This document shows, piece by piece, positions 38,031 to 47,100 of a DNA stretch of 64,000 nucleotides. This stretch comes from Micrococcaceae bacterium Sec5.1. Lineage in GTDB: Bacteria; Actinomycetota; Actinomycetes; Actinomycetales; Micrococcaceae. Location of the stretch: contig CP143430.1 of NCBI GenBank assembly GCA_039636795.1, positions 3,658,001 through 3,722,000 on the forward strand, in the 5' to 3' direction. Within the stretch, counting starts at the first letter, position 1. The number at the start of each line of letters is the position of its first letter. The notes beneath the pieces were generated by a model. The model was not told the DNA's origin and ran no database searches. It saw nothing but the letters and a program-made list of their open reading frames with translations. The translations under genes and the position numbers were made by a program.

Positions 38031-38507
38031 ATGACTACGCCACTCCGCAAGAGCCTCTACGTCGGGTTCGCCAGCGTCTCCATTATCGGGACCGCAGCTG
38101 CCTGTGCCCCCACAACGGAAGCCCCGTCAACCCAGACACCCGCTACCCAGAATGGTGGCCAGGCTTCCACTGGCAGCCCTTCTTCCTCCTCTTCGGCTGG
38201 AAAGGGTGGTTCCACCTACAAGGACGGCACGTACAGCGCCGACGGAACATACACATCGCCGAACGGCCAGGAGACGGTTGGCGTTCAGCTCACGCTGGCC
38301 GCGGACAAGGTGGAGGCAGTGAATATCACCGTCCACCCCTCCAACCCCAATACCAAGAAGTTCCAAGGCGAGTTTGCCAGCGGTATCGCGGCGCAGATCG
38401 TTGGCAAAGACATCGACGAACTCAACGTTTCCAAGGTGGCCGGTTCCTCCTTGACCTCCGGCGGCTTCAACGAGGCCGTGGAGCAGATCAAGTCCCAGGC
38501 AAAGTAG
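38031..38507 (+). CDS. FMN-binding domain lipoprotein (covalently flavinylated, predicted)
   Basis: 158 residues. A signal sequence ends in a lipobox (GTAAAC), so the protein is predicted to be a membrane-anchored extracellular lipoprotein. A Thr/Ser/Gly/Pro-rich linker (26-60) precedes an FMN_bind domain (about 62-158) with the fold-defining YKDGTYSADG start. The expected flavin attachment site near the C-terminus reads AGSSLTSGGFNEAV; aligned with the usual SGATxTS pattern, the acceptor would be Ser140 instead of Thr. The next gene is ApbE, which attaches FMN to such sites. The protein probably ferries electrons outside the membrane. Confidence 0.88.
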   Translation: MTTPLRKSLYVGFASVSIIGTAAACAPTTEAPSTQTPATQNGGQASTGSPSSSSSAGKGGSTYKDGTYSADGTYTSPNGQETVGVQLTLAADKVEAVNITVHPSNPNTKKFQGEFASGIAAQIVGKDIDELNVSKVAGSSLTSGGFNEAVEQIKSQAK

Positions 38508-38512
38508 CAGTC

Positions 38513-39388
38513 ATGCCGCATCCGGGCTGGAGCCGCTTTAGCTTCGAAGGGATCGGTACGCACTGGGAGATCTCGACGTCGTCGACGCTTGCGCCGGATG
38601 TGCAGCGCCAACTGCTGGGAACGGTGGCGGATTACGACCACACGTATTCGCGGTTCAGGCCTGATTCCCTGGTGTCCGCTCTGCAGCGCGGCCCCGGCAG
38701 CATTTCCCTGCCCGGGCACTCTGTGGCCCTCCATGACGTCTACGAGGCCCTGTACCGGCTCAGTGGAGGCTCCATGACACCCCTGATCGGCAGCAGTTTG
38801 AACCGTCTTGGTTACGATGCCGGCTACTCCCTGGTTCCTTCAGGAGCCCCTGAGGGCGCAGCCAAGTGGGAAGACGACGTCCTTGAATGGTCGGGAACCA
38901 CGGTGTCGGGCAAGGTCCCGCTCGTATTGGACATCGGCGCCGCAGGAAAAGGACAGCTCGTGGACCTGCTCGCTGAAGTCCTCCGCTCGACCGGCTATGT
39001 TGACTTCCTGGTGGATGGCAGCGGCGACATGCTGCATGCCGGCAGCATGCCCGTCACTGTGGCCTTGGAGCATCCTTATAACCCTAAGCAGGCAATCGGC
39101 ACTGTGGAATTGGACAATTCCGCCCTCTGCGCTTCCGCCTCCAACCGGCGGGCCTGGGGCGACGGGCTGCACCATGTACTGGACGGAACCACGGGGCAAC
39201 CAATCCAAACCACAGTGGCCACGTGGACCATGGCCGCGAGCGCGATGGTGGCAGATGCCTTGGCTACGGCACTCTTCATGGTGGAGCCGGCTGCCCTCGA
39301 GGCTGAGTTCGATTTTTCCTGGCTCCGGGTGTTTTCGAATGGGACTGCCACATTTTCGGCTGGCTTTGAGGGGAGACTGTTCACATGA
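38513..39388 (+). CDS. apbE: FAD:protein FMN transferase (ApbE)
   Basis: 291 residues. ApbE moves FMN from FAD onto a Ser/Thr hydroxyl of extracytoplasmic flavoproteins. Visible motifs: GTHWEI near the start, the FRPDSLVSALQ region, DIGAAGKGQLVDLLAE (FAD/Mg binding) and GLHHVLDGTTGQP. There is no obvious signal peptide, so the enzyme may act inside the cell or use another route. The ATG at 38513 is 5 nt after the lipoprotein stop, so the two are co-translated; the natural substrate is that lipoprotein. The stop overlaps the next gene (ATGA-type). Confidence 0.9.
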   Translation: MPHPGWSRFSFEGIGTHWEISTSSTLAPDVQRQLLGTVADYDHTYSRFRPDSLVSALQRGPGSISLPGHSVALHDVYEALYRLSGGSMTPLIGSSLNRLGYDAGYSLVPSGAPEGAAKWEDDVLEWSGTTVSGKVPLVLDIGAAGKGQLVDLLAEVLRSTGYVDFLVDGSGDMLHAGSMPVTVALEHPYNPKQAIGTVELDNSALCASASNRRAWGDGLHHVLDGTTGQPIQTTVATWTMAASAMVADALATALFMVEPAALEAEFDFSWLRVFSNGTATFSAGFEGRLFT

Positions 39389-40887
39389 ATGCCATGAAGT
39401 CGCGATTGGACACCTGGTTGGGCCGCTTCACCATGTACCGCTTGATTTTGTGGGTTCTCGGGGTACTGGTGGCCTACAGCCTGCTTCTGAACGTCTTGGG
39501 GTGGCTGACGTTCGGCCTGCCACAGATGCTGGTTCACGTATGCCTGTGCCTGGGGCTTACCTATGGATCGAACCGCCTGCTGGCCTTGCTTTTCCGAACC
39601 ACGCCACATTCGGAGTCTTCACTCATTACGGGCTTGCTCCTGTATTTCCTGTTCTGGCCCACATTCGTCCCCACTGACATGCTGGGTGTTGCTTTGGCTT
39701 GTGTCCTGGCCAGCGCGTCGAAGTATGCTTTGGCTTTCCGTGGGCGCCACATTTTCAACCCTGCGGCCGCAGGGGCTTTCATCACGGGCTTGACCGGACT
39801 GAACATAGCTACGTGGTGGGCTGCAACGCCTGCCATGTTGTGGCTCCTCGTTCCCGGCGTCCTGGCTGTCCTGTACCGCACACGCAAAATGCTGATGGCA
39901 ACAGTTTTCCTGCTGGTGGCCACCAGCATCGTCTGTGTCGAATTGTTGGGCCGCGGCATGACCTTCGGGCAGGCCCTTTGGCAGCCGTTGGCTCAGCGCC
40001 CCCTGCTCTTCTTTGTCGGCTTCATGCTTACCGAGCCGCTCACGCTCCCCCCACGCCGTTGGCAGCAATTGGCGCTTGCCGGCGTCGTCGGTGTTGTCTT
40101 TGCGGTTCCGTACAACTTTGGCTTTGTGGCCAATTCCCCTGAGCTCGCGCTCCTGGTGGGGAACCTCATCGCTTTCTTCCTGGGCCAGCGGGGCCGCGTG
40201 GAACTGACGTTCAAGGGATCCAGGGCCCTAACGCCGGGGACCAGGGAGTTCCGCTTCGAGCCAAGGCGCCCAGTCCGCTACGCGGCGGGTCAATTCATGG
40301 AGCTGAACCTGCCGCATTCGGGGTCAGATGGCAAAGGCCGCCGCCGTGTCTTCAGCATCACCAGCGCCCCGGGTGCTCCAGAAGTAACTTTCGGCGTCGG
40401 AACTGCCGAGCCCTTGTCCACTGCCAAGAAGACGTTGTTGGCGCTAAAGCCTGGTGACATGCTCTCCGCCACAGCGGTTGGCGGAGACTTCGTGCTCCCG
40501 CGCGACGCCGCCAAGCCGGTCTTGCTGATTGCCGCAGGTATTGGCATCACTCCCTTTCTTTCCCACCTTGCGTCCGACGCCGCACCCCGCGACACCATGG
40601 TCCTGTACCTTGCCCAGGGGCGAGATGAACTAGCCGCGTGTGAGCAATTGGAGGCATCGGGGGCAAAAGTGATCGCCCGGCTTGCGGACGGCTCTACTCC
40701 CCCCGATTTCATGCACGACGCCGGTACTTCCCGGATCGATGCACAGCGCCTGAAGGAGCTGGTACCGGACATCGAGGCCCGCGAGGTTTACGTCTCCGGT
40801 TCCCCGGCGAGCGTGGATTCCCTGCGTGCCGCGGCGCGCGGTGCGGGTGCGCGACGGGTACATGTTGACTCGTTTGCGGGGTACTGA
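39385..40887 (+). CDS. RnfD/NqrB-like membrane domain fused to ferredoxin-NADP reductase-type flavoprotein
   Basis: 500 residues. The N-terminal part (about 15-270) has eight or more membrane helices with the NqrB/RnfD hallmarks SSLITGLLLYFLFWP, GRHIFNPAAAGAF and FMLTEPLTLPP. The C-terminal part (about 275-500) is an FNR module: FAD motif RRRVFSITSAP, NAD(P)-binding AAGIGITPFLSHL, and VYVSGSPASVDSLR. The natural reading is a single-chain device that takes electrons from cytoplasmic NAD(P)H, passes them across the membrane through the RnfD-like domain, and hands them to the flavinylated lipoprotein encoded first in the operon. I see no SGAT-type covalent-FMN site in the membrane domain. Confidence 0.88.
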   Translation: MNAMKSRLDTWLGRFTMYRLILWVLGVLVAYSLLLNVLGWLTFGLPQMLVHVCLCLGLTYGSNRLLALLFRTTPHSESSLITGLLLYFLFWPTFVPTDMLGVALACVLASASKYALAFRGRHIFNPAAAGAFITGLTGLNIATWWAATPAMLWLLVPGVLAVLYRTRKMLMATVFLLVATSIVCVELLGRGMTFGQALWQPLAQRPLLFFVGFMLTEPLTLPPRRWQQLALAGVVGVVFAVPYNFGFVANSPELALLVGNLIAFFLGQRGRVELTFKGSRALTPGTREFRFEPRRPVRYAAGQFMELNLPHSGSDGKGRRRVFSITSAPGAPEVTFGVGTAEPLSTAKKTLLALKPGDMLSATAVGGDFVLPRDAAKPVLLIAAGIGITPFLSHLASDAAPRDTMVLYLAQGRDELAACEQLEASGAKVIARLADGSTPPDFMHDAGTSRIDAQRLKELVPDIEAREVYVSGSPASVDSLRAAARGAGARRVHVDSFAGY

Positions 40888-41008
40888 GCTGCAGGTACCG
40901 GTGGACCCTAAGGTGCAGGGCGCTAAAGATCATGGCCGGGTTTTCTTTTGGGGCGCGGTGACTGCTAAGCTCTAGGACGTCCCACCGGCAACGGAGGGAA
41001 CCCCGGAT

Positions 41009-41081
41009 GCCCTCGTAGCTCAGGGGATAGAGCGTCTGCCTCCGGAGCAGAAGGCCGTAGGTTCGAATCCTATCGAGGGCA
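41009..41081 (+). tRNA. tRNA-Arg (anticodon CCG)
   Basis: A 73-nt cloverleaf: acceptor GCCCTCG pairs with CGAGGGC, the D-arm is in GCTCAGGGGATAGAGC, the anticodon stem TCTGC/GCAGA encloses loop CTCCGGA with anticodon CCG, and the T-arm has GTTCGAATCC. The 3' CCA is not encoded; ACACCC follows. It reads the CGG arginine codon, common in high-GC genomes. Confidence 0.97.
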
Positions 41082-41086
41082 CACCC

Positions 41087-41120
41087 AATACCCCGCCAGT
41101 CCAACTGGCGGGGTATTTTT
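41087..41120 (+). terminator. Intrinsic terminator after tRNA-Arg
   Basis: AATACCCCGCCAG (41087-41099) pairs with CTGGCGGGGTATT (41105-41117) across a 5-nt loop and runs into a T-tract ending near 41120. Confidence 0.93.
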
Positions 41121-41262
41121 TGTGTTCCAACGCCCAATCCAGCCACCGCTACCCGGGTCGCCACTATCAATTCAGGGCTTGCCGGGCGAACACCCCAAAA
41201 TTGTCATCCCCCACTCCTACGCTGATCACAGTTGCCAGTCGCCAAGAGCCAAAGGGGTTGCC

Positions 41263-42306
41263 GTGATTTGTTCAATCGTTCCGCCTTACATGCTTCGAAG
41301 GATTGCCGCCCAGAGTGAACCACGGCTTTGGGCTGTTGCCCGTGCCGCGAAGGAGTCACTCCTGCACATCAAGGATCTCCAGGCGGTTCGCGCGGCGCCG
41401 GCACCCTCCGTTCCCCCCAGTGCAGTGGCGGCAAAGCCCGGCCCGCCAAAGCGCACCATTTACGATGCCGACACCTCGGAAAACCTGCCCGGCCGCTTGG
41501 TCCGCAAGGAAGGAACTGCTCCTGTTGGGGACGCCGCTGCCGATGAGGCCTATGACGGCTTGGGGAGTACGCACCGACTGTATGCAGAGATCTTCGGCCG
41601 GGATTCCATCGACGGTGCCGGCCTGGCGCTGGACGCCACCGTTCATTACGGCAATCTGTACGACAATGCCTTTTGGGACGGAAAACAGATGGTCTTCGGG
41701 GACGGCGACGGGGAGATTTTCCAGCGCTTCACCAAGTCCGTCAGTGTCATTGGCCACGAACTCGCTCATGGGGTCACACAGTTCACGGCCGGGCTCAATT
41801 ACCGCAACCAGGCAGGCGCCTTGAACGAGTCCTTGTCGGACGTCTTCGGTGTACTCGTGGAGCAATACTTCAAGAAGGAGACCACCGAGCAAGCAAGCTG
41901 GCTGATCGGGGAGGGCCTTTTTACCGACAAGGTCCAAGGTGCCGCCTTGCGCTCGATGAAGGCCCCGGGCACCGCTTATGACGACGACATCCTGGGTAAG
42001 GACCCGCAGCCGGACTCGATGGACACATACGTTCGGACCAGTGCCGACAACGGTGGCGTACACATCAATTCGGGCATCCCCAACAGGGCGTTCTACCTTG
42101 TTGCCGCGGAGTTGGGCGGCAATGCATGGGGTGTGCCAGGGCAGATCTGGTATGGCACACTCACCAGCGGGTCGCTGCCGCCAGCTTGTACCTTTGGCAA
42201 GTTCGCCAAGACCACTGCGGCTACCGCCGAAGAACTCTTTGGCGTTGGCTCAGTAGAGCATGACGCCGTCCTGAAGGCATGGGAGACTGTGAAGGTCAAG
42301 GTTTAG
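41263..42306 (+). CDS. Protealysin-like M4 metallopeptidase
   Basis: 347 residues. The short propeptide begins ICSIVPPYMLRRIA, the IVPPYxL block of protealysin-type (not thermolysin-type) precursors. The zinc motif is VIGHELAHGVTQ (HExxH), the third ligand Glu is in NESLSDVFG, and the catalytic His is in GVHINSGIPNRAFY. There is no signal peptide, as in protealysins, which may be cytoplasmic or leave by a non-classical route. The frame extends to 41122 upstream, but AAAGGGG before the GTG at 41263 and the propeptide motif fix the start. The next gene encodes its probable inhibitor. Confidence 0.93.
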   Translation: MICSIVPPYMLRRIAAQSEPRLWAVARAAKESLLHIKDLQAVRAAPAPSVPPSAVAAKPGPPKRTIYDADTSENLPGRLVRKEGTAPVGDAAADEAYDGLGSTHRLYAEIFGRDSIDGAGLALDATVHYGNLYDNAFWDGKQMVFGDGDGEIFQRFTKSVSVIGHELAHGVTQFTAGLNYRNQAGALNESLSDVFGVLVEQYFKKETTEQASWLIGEGLFTDKVQGAALRSMKAPGTAYDDDILGKDPQPDSMDTYVRTSADNGGVHINSGIPNRAFYLVAAELGGNAWGVPGQIWYGTLTSGSLPPACTFGKFAKTTAATAEELFGVGSVEHDAVLKAWETVKVKV

Positions 42307-42389
42307 ACCAGTCGGCGGGACCGTCCGGCCCCGGGCATTCCCGTCGTCGTTGGCTTGCCGCCAGTACGTCAAACGAGAAGTAGCCGGTC

Positions 42390-42692
42390 ATGAAAATCAC
42401 CGTCCAGCGCAGCGGGGGCGTAGCCGCGACGACACGCATCTGGAGCGTGGAGGCAGTCTCTGATGACGACAAAGAGCGCTGGATGCCTATCGTTGAGGCA
42501 TGTCCCTGGGACGAAGCGAAGAGCCAGGCCAGAACTGTCAACGAACCGGATCGGTTCATGTACTCCATCAGGGCAGGTCAACGGCGGGCGACGCTACCCG
42601 AGCGCGCGGTCACGGGGCCTTGGCAGGAGCTGGTGGAGTGTGCCAAGGCTGAAGGTTCCGAGTCGCGTGGCCGCCTGGGGGCCCGCCGTTAG
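42390..42692 (+). CDS. Emfourin-like inhibitor of the M4 peptidase
   Basis: 100 residues. MKITVQRSGGVAATTRIWSVE and the later FMYSIRAGQRRATLPERAVTGPWQELVE match the emfourin (M4in) family of small protealysin inhibitors, best known from Serratia, whose genes lie directly after a protealysin-type gene. Emfourins bind the active peptidase tightly and have no signal peptide, so the pair may form a cytoplasmic protease-inhibitor switch. The position, 83 nt after the peptidase stop and on the same strand, supports this. Inhibition of this particular enzyme is inferred. Confidence 0.8.
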   Translation: MKITVQRSGGVAATTRIWSVEAVSDDDKERWMPIVEACPWDEAKSQARTVNEPDRFMYSIRAGQRRATLPERAVTGPWQELVECAKAEGSESRGRLGARR

Positions 42693-42704
42693 AAAGATTA
42701 GCTG

Positions 42705-43673
42705 CTAGATCGCCTCGGCCAGCTGCCCGCGGAAAGCCCGTCGGTAGCTCTGTGGGCTCGTGTCCAACACCTTCGTGAAATGGTGGCGCAGCAGGACAGA
42801 ATGCCCGAATCCTGCTTCCCGCGCAATCTCATCGATATTCAACTCCGTGGACTCCAGGAGTTCCTGGGCCCGCAGGACCCTCTGGGAGTTCAACCAAGCC
42901 GCAGGCGTAGTCCCCGTTTCCGCCCTGAAGCGGCGGGCGAATGTCCTGGGTGACATATGCAGCCGAGCAGCCAACTCGTTCACACTGTGTTCTTCGTCGA
43001 GGTGTTCAACCATCCACCGCAGGAGTTCCTCCATGGGCGCTGAACCACATCGGGGCATCGGCCGGTCAATAAATTGGGCCTGGCCGCCGTCGCGATGAGG
43101 CGGGACTACCATGTCGCGCGCGATCGCCGCAGCTACGTTGGCTCCCAGCTCTACACGCACAAGATGGAGGCACGCATCGATTCCAGCGGCAGTTCCTGCG
43201 CTGGTAATGATGGTTCCGTCCTGCACATAGAGGACGTTCTCATCCACCACTGCTGCAGGGTAACGACTCGCCAGATCCTGGGAATAGTGCCAGTGGGTGG
43301 TGCACCGGCGCCCATCAAGCAGCCCGGCCCGCGCCAAGGCGTAAGCGCCGGAGCAAATGGACATCACCCAGGCGCCCCTGGCGTGAGCGGCCCGGAGTGC
43401 ATCCAGGACAGGCTCGGGGATCTCCTGGTCCCTGCCGAAGGGCGCCATGATCACCAGGTCGGCATCGGCCGCGGCTTCCAGGCCGTGGTTGACATGCAGC
43501 GAGAGCCCGGACTTCATGCGGATGTCTCCTGGCTCCGGCGCGCAAACCCTGAAGTCGAAAGCGGGAACGCCTGCGCCGCGATCGGATCTGTCGATGCCGA
43601 AGACTTCAAAGGCAGTGCCGAACTCAAAGATGGAGAAGTCAGGGACAACAATGACGGCTACTGATTTCAACAT
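42705..43673 (-). CDS. GlxA-type transcriptional regulator (DJ-1/PfpI plus AraC HTH)
   Basis: 322 residues. The N-terminal DJ-1/PfpI-like domain (about 5-190) includes the nucleophile-elbow-like MSICSGAYALARAGLLDGR and serves as a ligand sensor rather than an enzyme in this family. The C-terminal AraC/XylS DNA-binding domain (about 215-320) has SPRTFARRFRAETG and REAGFGHSVLLRHHF. No target gene is obvious; it is convergent with the emfourin-like gene and divergent from the small membrane protein gene. A 10-bp inverted repeat upstream may be its own operator. Confidence 0.92.
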   Translation of the reverse strand: MLKSVAVIVVPDFSIFEFGTAFEVFGIDRSDRGAGVPAFDFRVCAPEPGDIRMKSGLSLHVNHGLEAAADADLVIMAPFGRDQEIPEPVLDALRAAHARGAWVMSICSGAYALARAGLLDGRRCTTHWHYSQDLASRYPAAVVDENVLYVQDGTIITSAGTAAGIDACLHLVRVELGANVAAAIARDMVVPPHRDGGQAQFIDRPMPRCGSAPMEELLRWMVEHLDEEHSVNELAARLHMSPRTFARRFRAETGTTPAAWLNSQRVLRAQELLESTELNIDEIAREAGFGHSVLLRHHFTKVLDTSPQSYRRAFRGQLAEAI

Positions 43674-43680
43674 ATCTCCA

Positions 43681-43717
43681 GTGTGGCAGAAAATTGTCTA
43701 AATGGGGCATTTCTGCC
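43681..43717. promoter_or_regulatory. Inverted-repeat operator upstream of the GlxA-type gene
   Basis: GTGGCAGAAA (43681-43690) and its complement TTTCTGCCAC (43708-43717) are perfect 10-bp arms separated by 17 bp, 27 bp from centre to centre. They lie 8 bp upstream of the regulator start and 38 bp before the small membrane gene on the other strand. The spacing suits a dimeric AraC-type protein; autoregulation is inferred. Confidence 0.6.
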
Positions 43718-43754
43718 ACTGTTTCTTGGCTGCCGCCAGGAGAAGACTGAAGGC

Positions 43755-43925
43755 ATGGAAATCTTCGGGATTATTTTATTCATCGTCCTTATCACCGCCG
43801 TCGCAGCCACCGTGACCGCCCTCCTGAAGGACGGACGGGGCCACAACCCACCCATCAACTCCAAGGAACCCTGGAGCGCCTTCGACGCTCCGAGCACTCC
43901 CTACTGGAACCCCCGCATCTACTAG
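43755..43925 (+). CDS. Small single-pass membrane protein
   Basis: 56 residues: one hydrophobic helix (about 3-24, IFGIILFIVLITAVAATVTALL) and a Pro/Trp-rich soluble tail (PWSAFDAPSTPYWNPRIY). A GAAGG sequence precedes the ATG. The tail has a pattern that looks conserved rather than random. No known family is recognised. It lies between the GlxA-type regulator and hrpA and could be controlled by the same intergenic operator. Confidence 0.6.
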   Translation: MEIFGIILFIVLITAVAATVTALLKDGRGHNPPINSKEPWSAFDAPSTPYWNPRIY

Positions 43926-44176
43926 CCGCCTGCCAGCCCACTGAAAGCACTCCGCCAAGGCTCTGTCCATCCGACGCCCGTCCTTCACGGAATCCACCAG
44001 GATTTCCTGAACGACGGGCGTCCCTGTGCCCGCGTCACTGTGCGCGCGGCTTGCAGTAGCTCGCTTGGCGGGCAGCCGCGGGCGGCGCCGGGCAGCGCCG
44101 GGCAGCGGTGAGGCTCCGGACATGCGACAGGGGACAGCGGACGTTGGCGGGAAGCCACAGTAGACTGGCAGCAGCC
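43926..44176. other. Spacer before hrpA
   Basis: 251 nt without a convincing gene; the frames crossing it are weak. A short GC-rich direct repeat, GGGCGGCGCCGGGCAGCGCCG, is near 44085-44105 (described in part only). TAGACT at 44161-44166 is 10 nt before the hrpA ATG and is a likely -10. Confidence 0.4.
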
Positions 44177-47100
44177 ATGACACTTCATATTTCCTACCCC
44201 GCTGAGCTGCCGGTATCCGAGCGCCGCGAGGATCTGATGGCGGCGATCGCCGCAAACCAGGTGACCATCATTGCCGGCGAAACCGGCTCGGGCAAGACCA
44301 CGCAGATCCCCAAGATGTGCTTGGAACTGGGCCTGGGCGACAAAGGCCTGATCGGCCACACGCAGCCGCGACGACTGGCGGCCAGGACTGTTGCGGAGCG
44401 CATCGCGTCCGAGTTGGACGTCGAGATCGGCCAGGAAGTTGGCTTCCAGGTCCGGTTCACCGGCGAGGTCAGCGCATCGACCAAGATCAAACTCATGACC
44501 GATGGCATCCTCCTGGCAGAGATCCAACGGGACAAACTCCTGCGCAAGTACAGCACCATCATCATTGACGAAGCCCACGAACGCAGCCTGAACATCGACT
44601 TCATCCTGGGCTACCTGAAACGGGTACTCCCCCAGCGGCCGGACCTGAAAATAATCATCACCTCGGCCACGATCGATCCTGAACGCTTCGCCAAGCACTT
44701 TGGCACCGAGGAGTCCCCAGCCCCCATCATCGAGGTTTCTGGCCGCACCTACCCGGTAGAGATCCGGTACCGGCCCTTGTCACAGCCTGCCGGATCCGAC
44801 GAGGACGGTTCCGATGACGAACTGGAAGAGGACCGGGATCCGTTGGATGCGGTCTGTGACGCGGTTGATGAACTGGCCAAGGAAGCACCGGGCGATATTC
44901 TCGTGTTCTTCTCCGGTGAGCGGGAAATCCGCGACGCCGCCGAGGCCATCAATGGCCGCATCCAGACCAACCGGCGCCTGGCAGGTACCGAAGTCCTGCC
45001 CCTCTTTGCCAGGTTGAGCCTGCAGGAGCAGCACCGCGTGTTCAATCCGGGTGGAAAGCGTCGCATCATCCTCGCCACCAACGTGGCGGAAACTTCGCTG
45101 ACGGTCCCCGGCATCAAATACGTGATCGACACCGGCACCGCCCGCATCTCGCGGTACTCACACCGGACCAAGGTCCAGCGCCTGCCGATCGAACGTGTAT
45201 CCCAGGCGTCAGCCAACCAGCGTTCCGGGCGATGTGGCCGTGTTTCCGAGGGCATCGCCATCCGTCTCTACTCAGAAGAAGACTTTGAGTCCCGTCCACA
45301 GTTCACGGATCCGGAAATCCTGCGGACCAACCTGGCCGCGGTCATTCTGCAGATGACGGCCATGGGCGTTGCCCGCGGTCCCAAGGATGTTGAGAACTTC
45401 CCGTTCGTCGAACCGCCTGATTCACGCGCCATTAACGACGGCGTCACCCTCCTTCGCGAACTTGGCGCCCTCAGCCCGGCTACTTCGAGCACGCCTGCGT
45501 CCAAGGATCCCCGCGATAACCGCCGCAGCGGTGGTGGCCTCACCGCCGTCGGGGAGAAGCTGGCGCAGTTGCCCGTTGACCCAAGGCTGGGCCGGATGAT
45601 TGTCGAAGCAGGCAAACGCGGTTGTGTCCGCGAAGTGATGATCCTGGCAGCAGCCCTTACCATCCAGGATCCACGCGAAAGGCCGACCGACAAGCAGCAA
45701 CTCGCTTCTGAGAAGCATGCGCGGTTCCGCGACGAGAACTCGGACTTCACGGGCTTCCTCAACCTCTGGAACTACATCCAGGAAAAGCAACGCGAGCTGT
45801 CCTCAACGCAGTTCCGGCGGCTGTGCCGCAATGAGTTCATCAACTACCTGCGTGTCAGGGAGTGGCAGGACCTCTTCACCCAACTCCGCCAACTCGCCAA
45901 GCCCTTGGGTATCACGCTGGACAATAAGCGTGAAGCTGATCCCGTAGGCAACCACGAGGGAATCCACATCAGCCTGCTGTCAGGATTGCTGAGCCACGTC
46001 GGCCTTCTTGATGAGCGCAAGCGCGAATACGCCGGTGCACGCGGCAGCCGCTTCGCGATCTTCCCCGGCTCTGCCTTGTTCAAAAAATCGCCGGCATTCG
46101 TCATGGCCGCCGAGCTGGTGGAAACCAGCCGCTTGTGGGCACGGGTGGCGGCAAAGTTCGATCCCTTGTGGGTGGAGCAGGTAGCCCCGGACCTCGTGAA
46201 GCGCTCCTACAGCGAGCCCCATTGGTCCTCCCGTCAGGGCGCCGTCATGGCCCACGAGAAAGTCACGCTGTACGGCGTGCCTATCATCCCGAACCGGCGG
46301 GTCAACTACGGCCGCATCGATCCGGAGTTGTCCCGGGAACTGTTCATCCGCCATGCACTGGTGGAGGGCGAGTGGAAGACCCATCACAAATTCTTCCACC
46401 GCAACCGCGCGCTCCTGCAGGAGATCGAAGAGCTTGAGACCAGAATGCGCCGGCGGGACATCCTGGTGGACGATCAGACCCTCTTCGAGTTCTATGACGC
46501 CCGGGTGGGCACGGACGTCGTGTCCGAACGGCATTTCGATAAATGGTGGAAGGATGCCCGCCAAACCGATCCAACGCTGCTGGACTTTGATCAGTCGCTT
46601 TTGATGAGCGGGGACGCCGAGGCCCTTGATGATTCTGCCTACCCCAAGACGTGGCTGCACAAGGGCTTCGAACTTCCACTGAGCTACGAATTCCATCCTG
46701 TGGCTCCGGGGTCTGCTCCGAATCCTTCAGACGGTGTCACAGCTGAAGTTCCGGTGTTGTTCCTGAACCAACTGGACGACGCACCGTTCCGGTGGCAGAT
46801 TCCGGGACAACGCGTAGACCTGGTCACAGCGCTTATCAAATCCCTGCCTAAGCAGGTTCGGAAGAACTTTGTGCCTGCCCCTGACGTCGCCCGTCAGGCT
46901 ACGGAGGCCTTGGAAAGAGACTTCGATCCGGCCGTTGACGAACTCGAGTCCTCCTTGGAACTGGTTCTTCGCCGGCTCCGCGGACACGTCATCCCACCAG
47001 GATCATGGAACTGGGAGGCAGTGCCTCCCCACCTTCGCGTGAGCTTCAAGGTAGTGGACAGCAACGGCAAGGTCCTGGACGAAGGCAAGGACCTTGCCCA

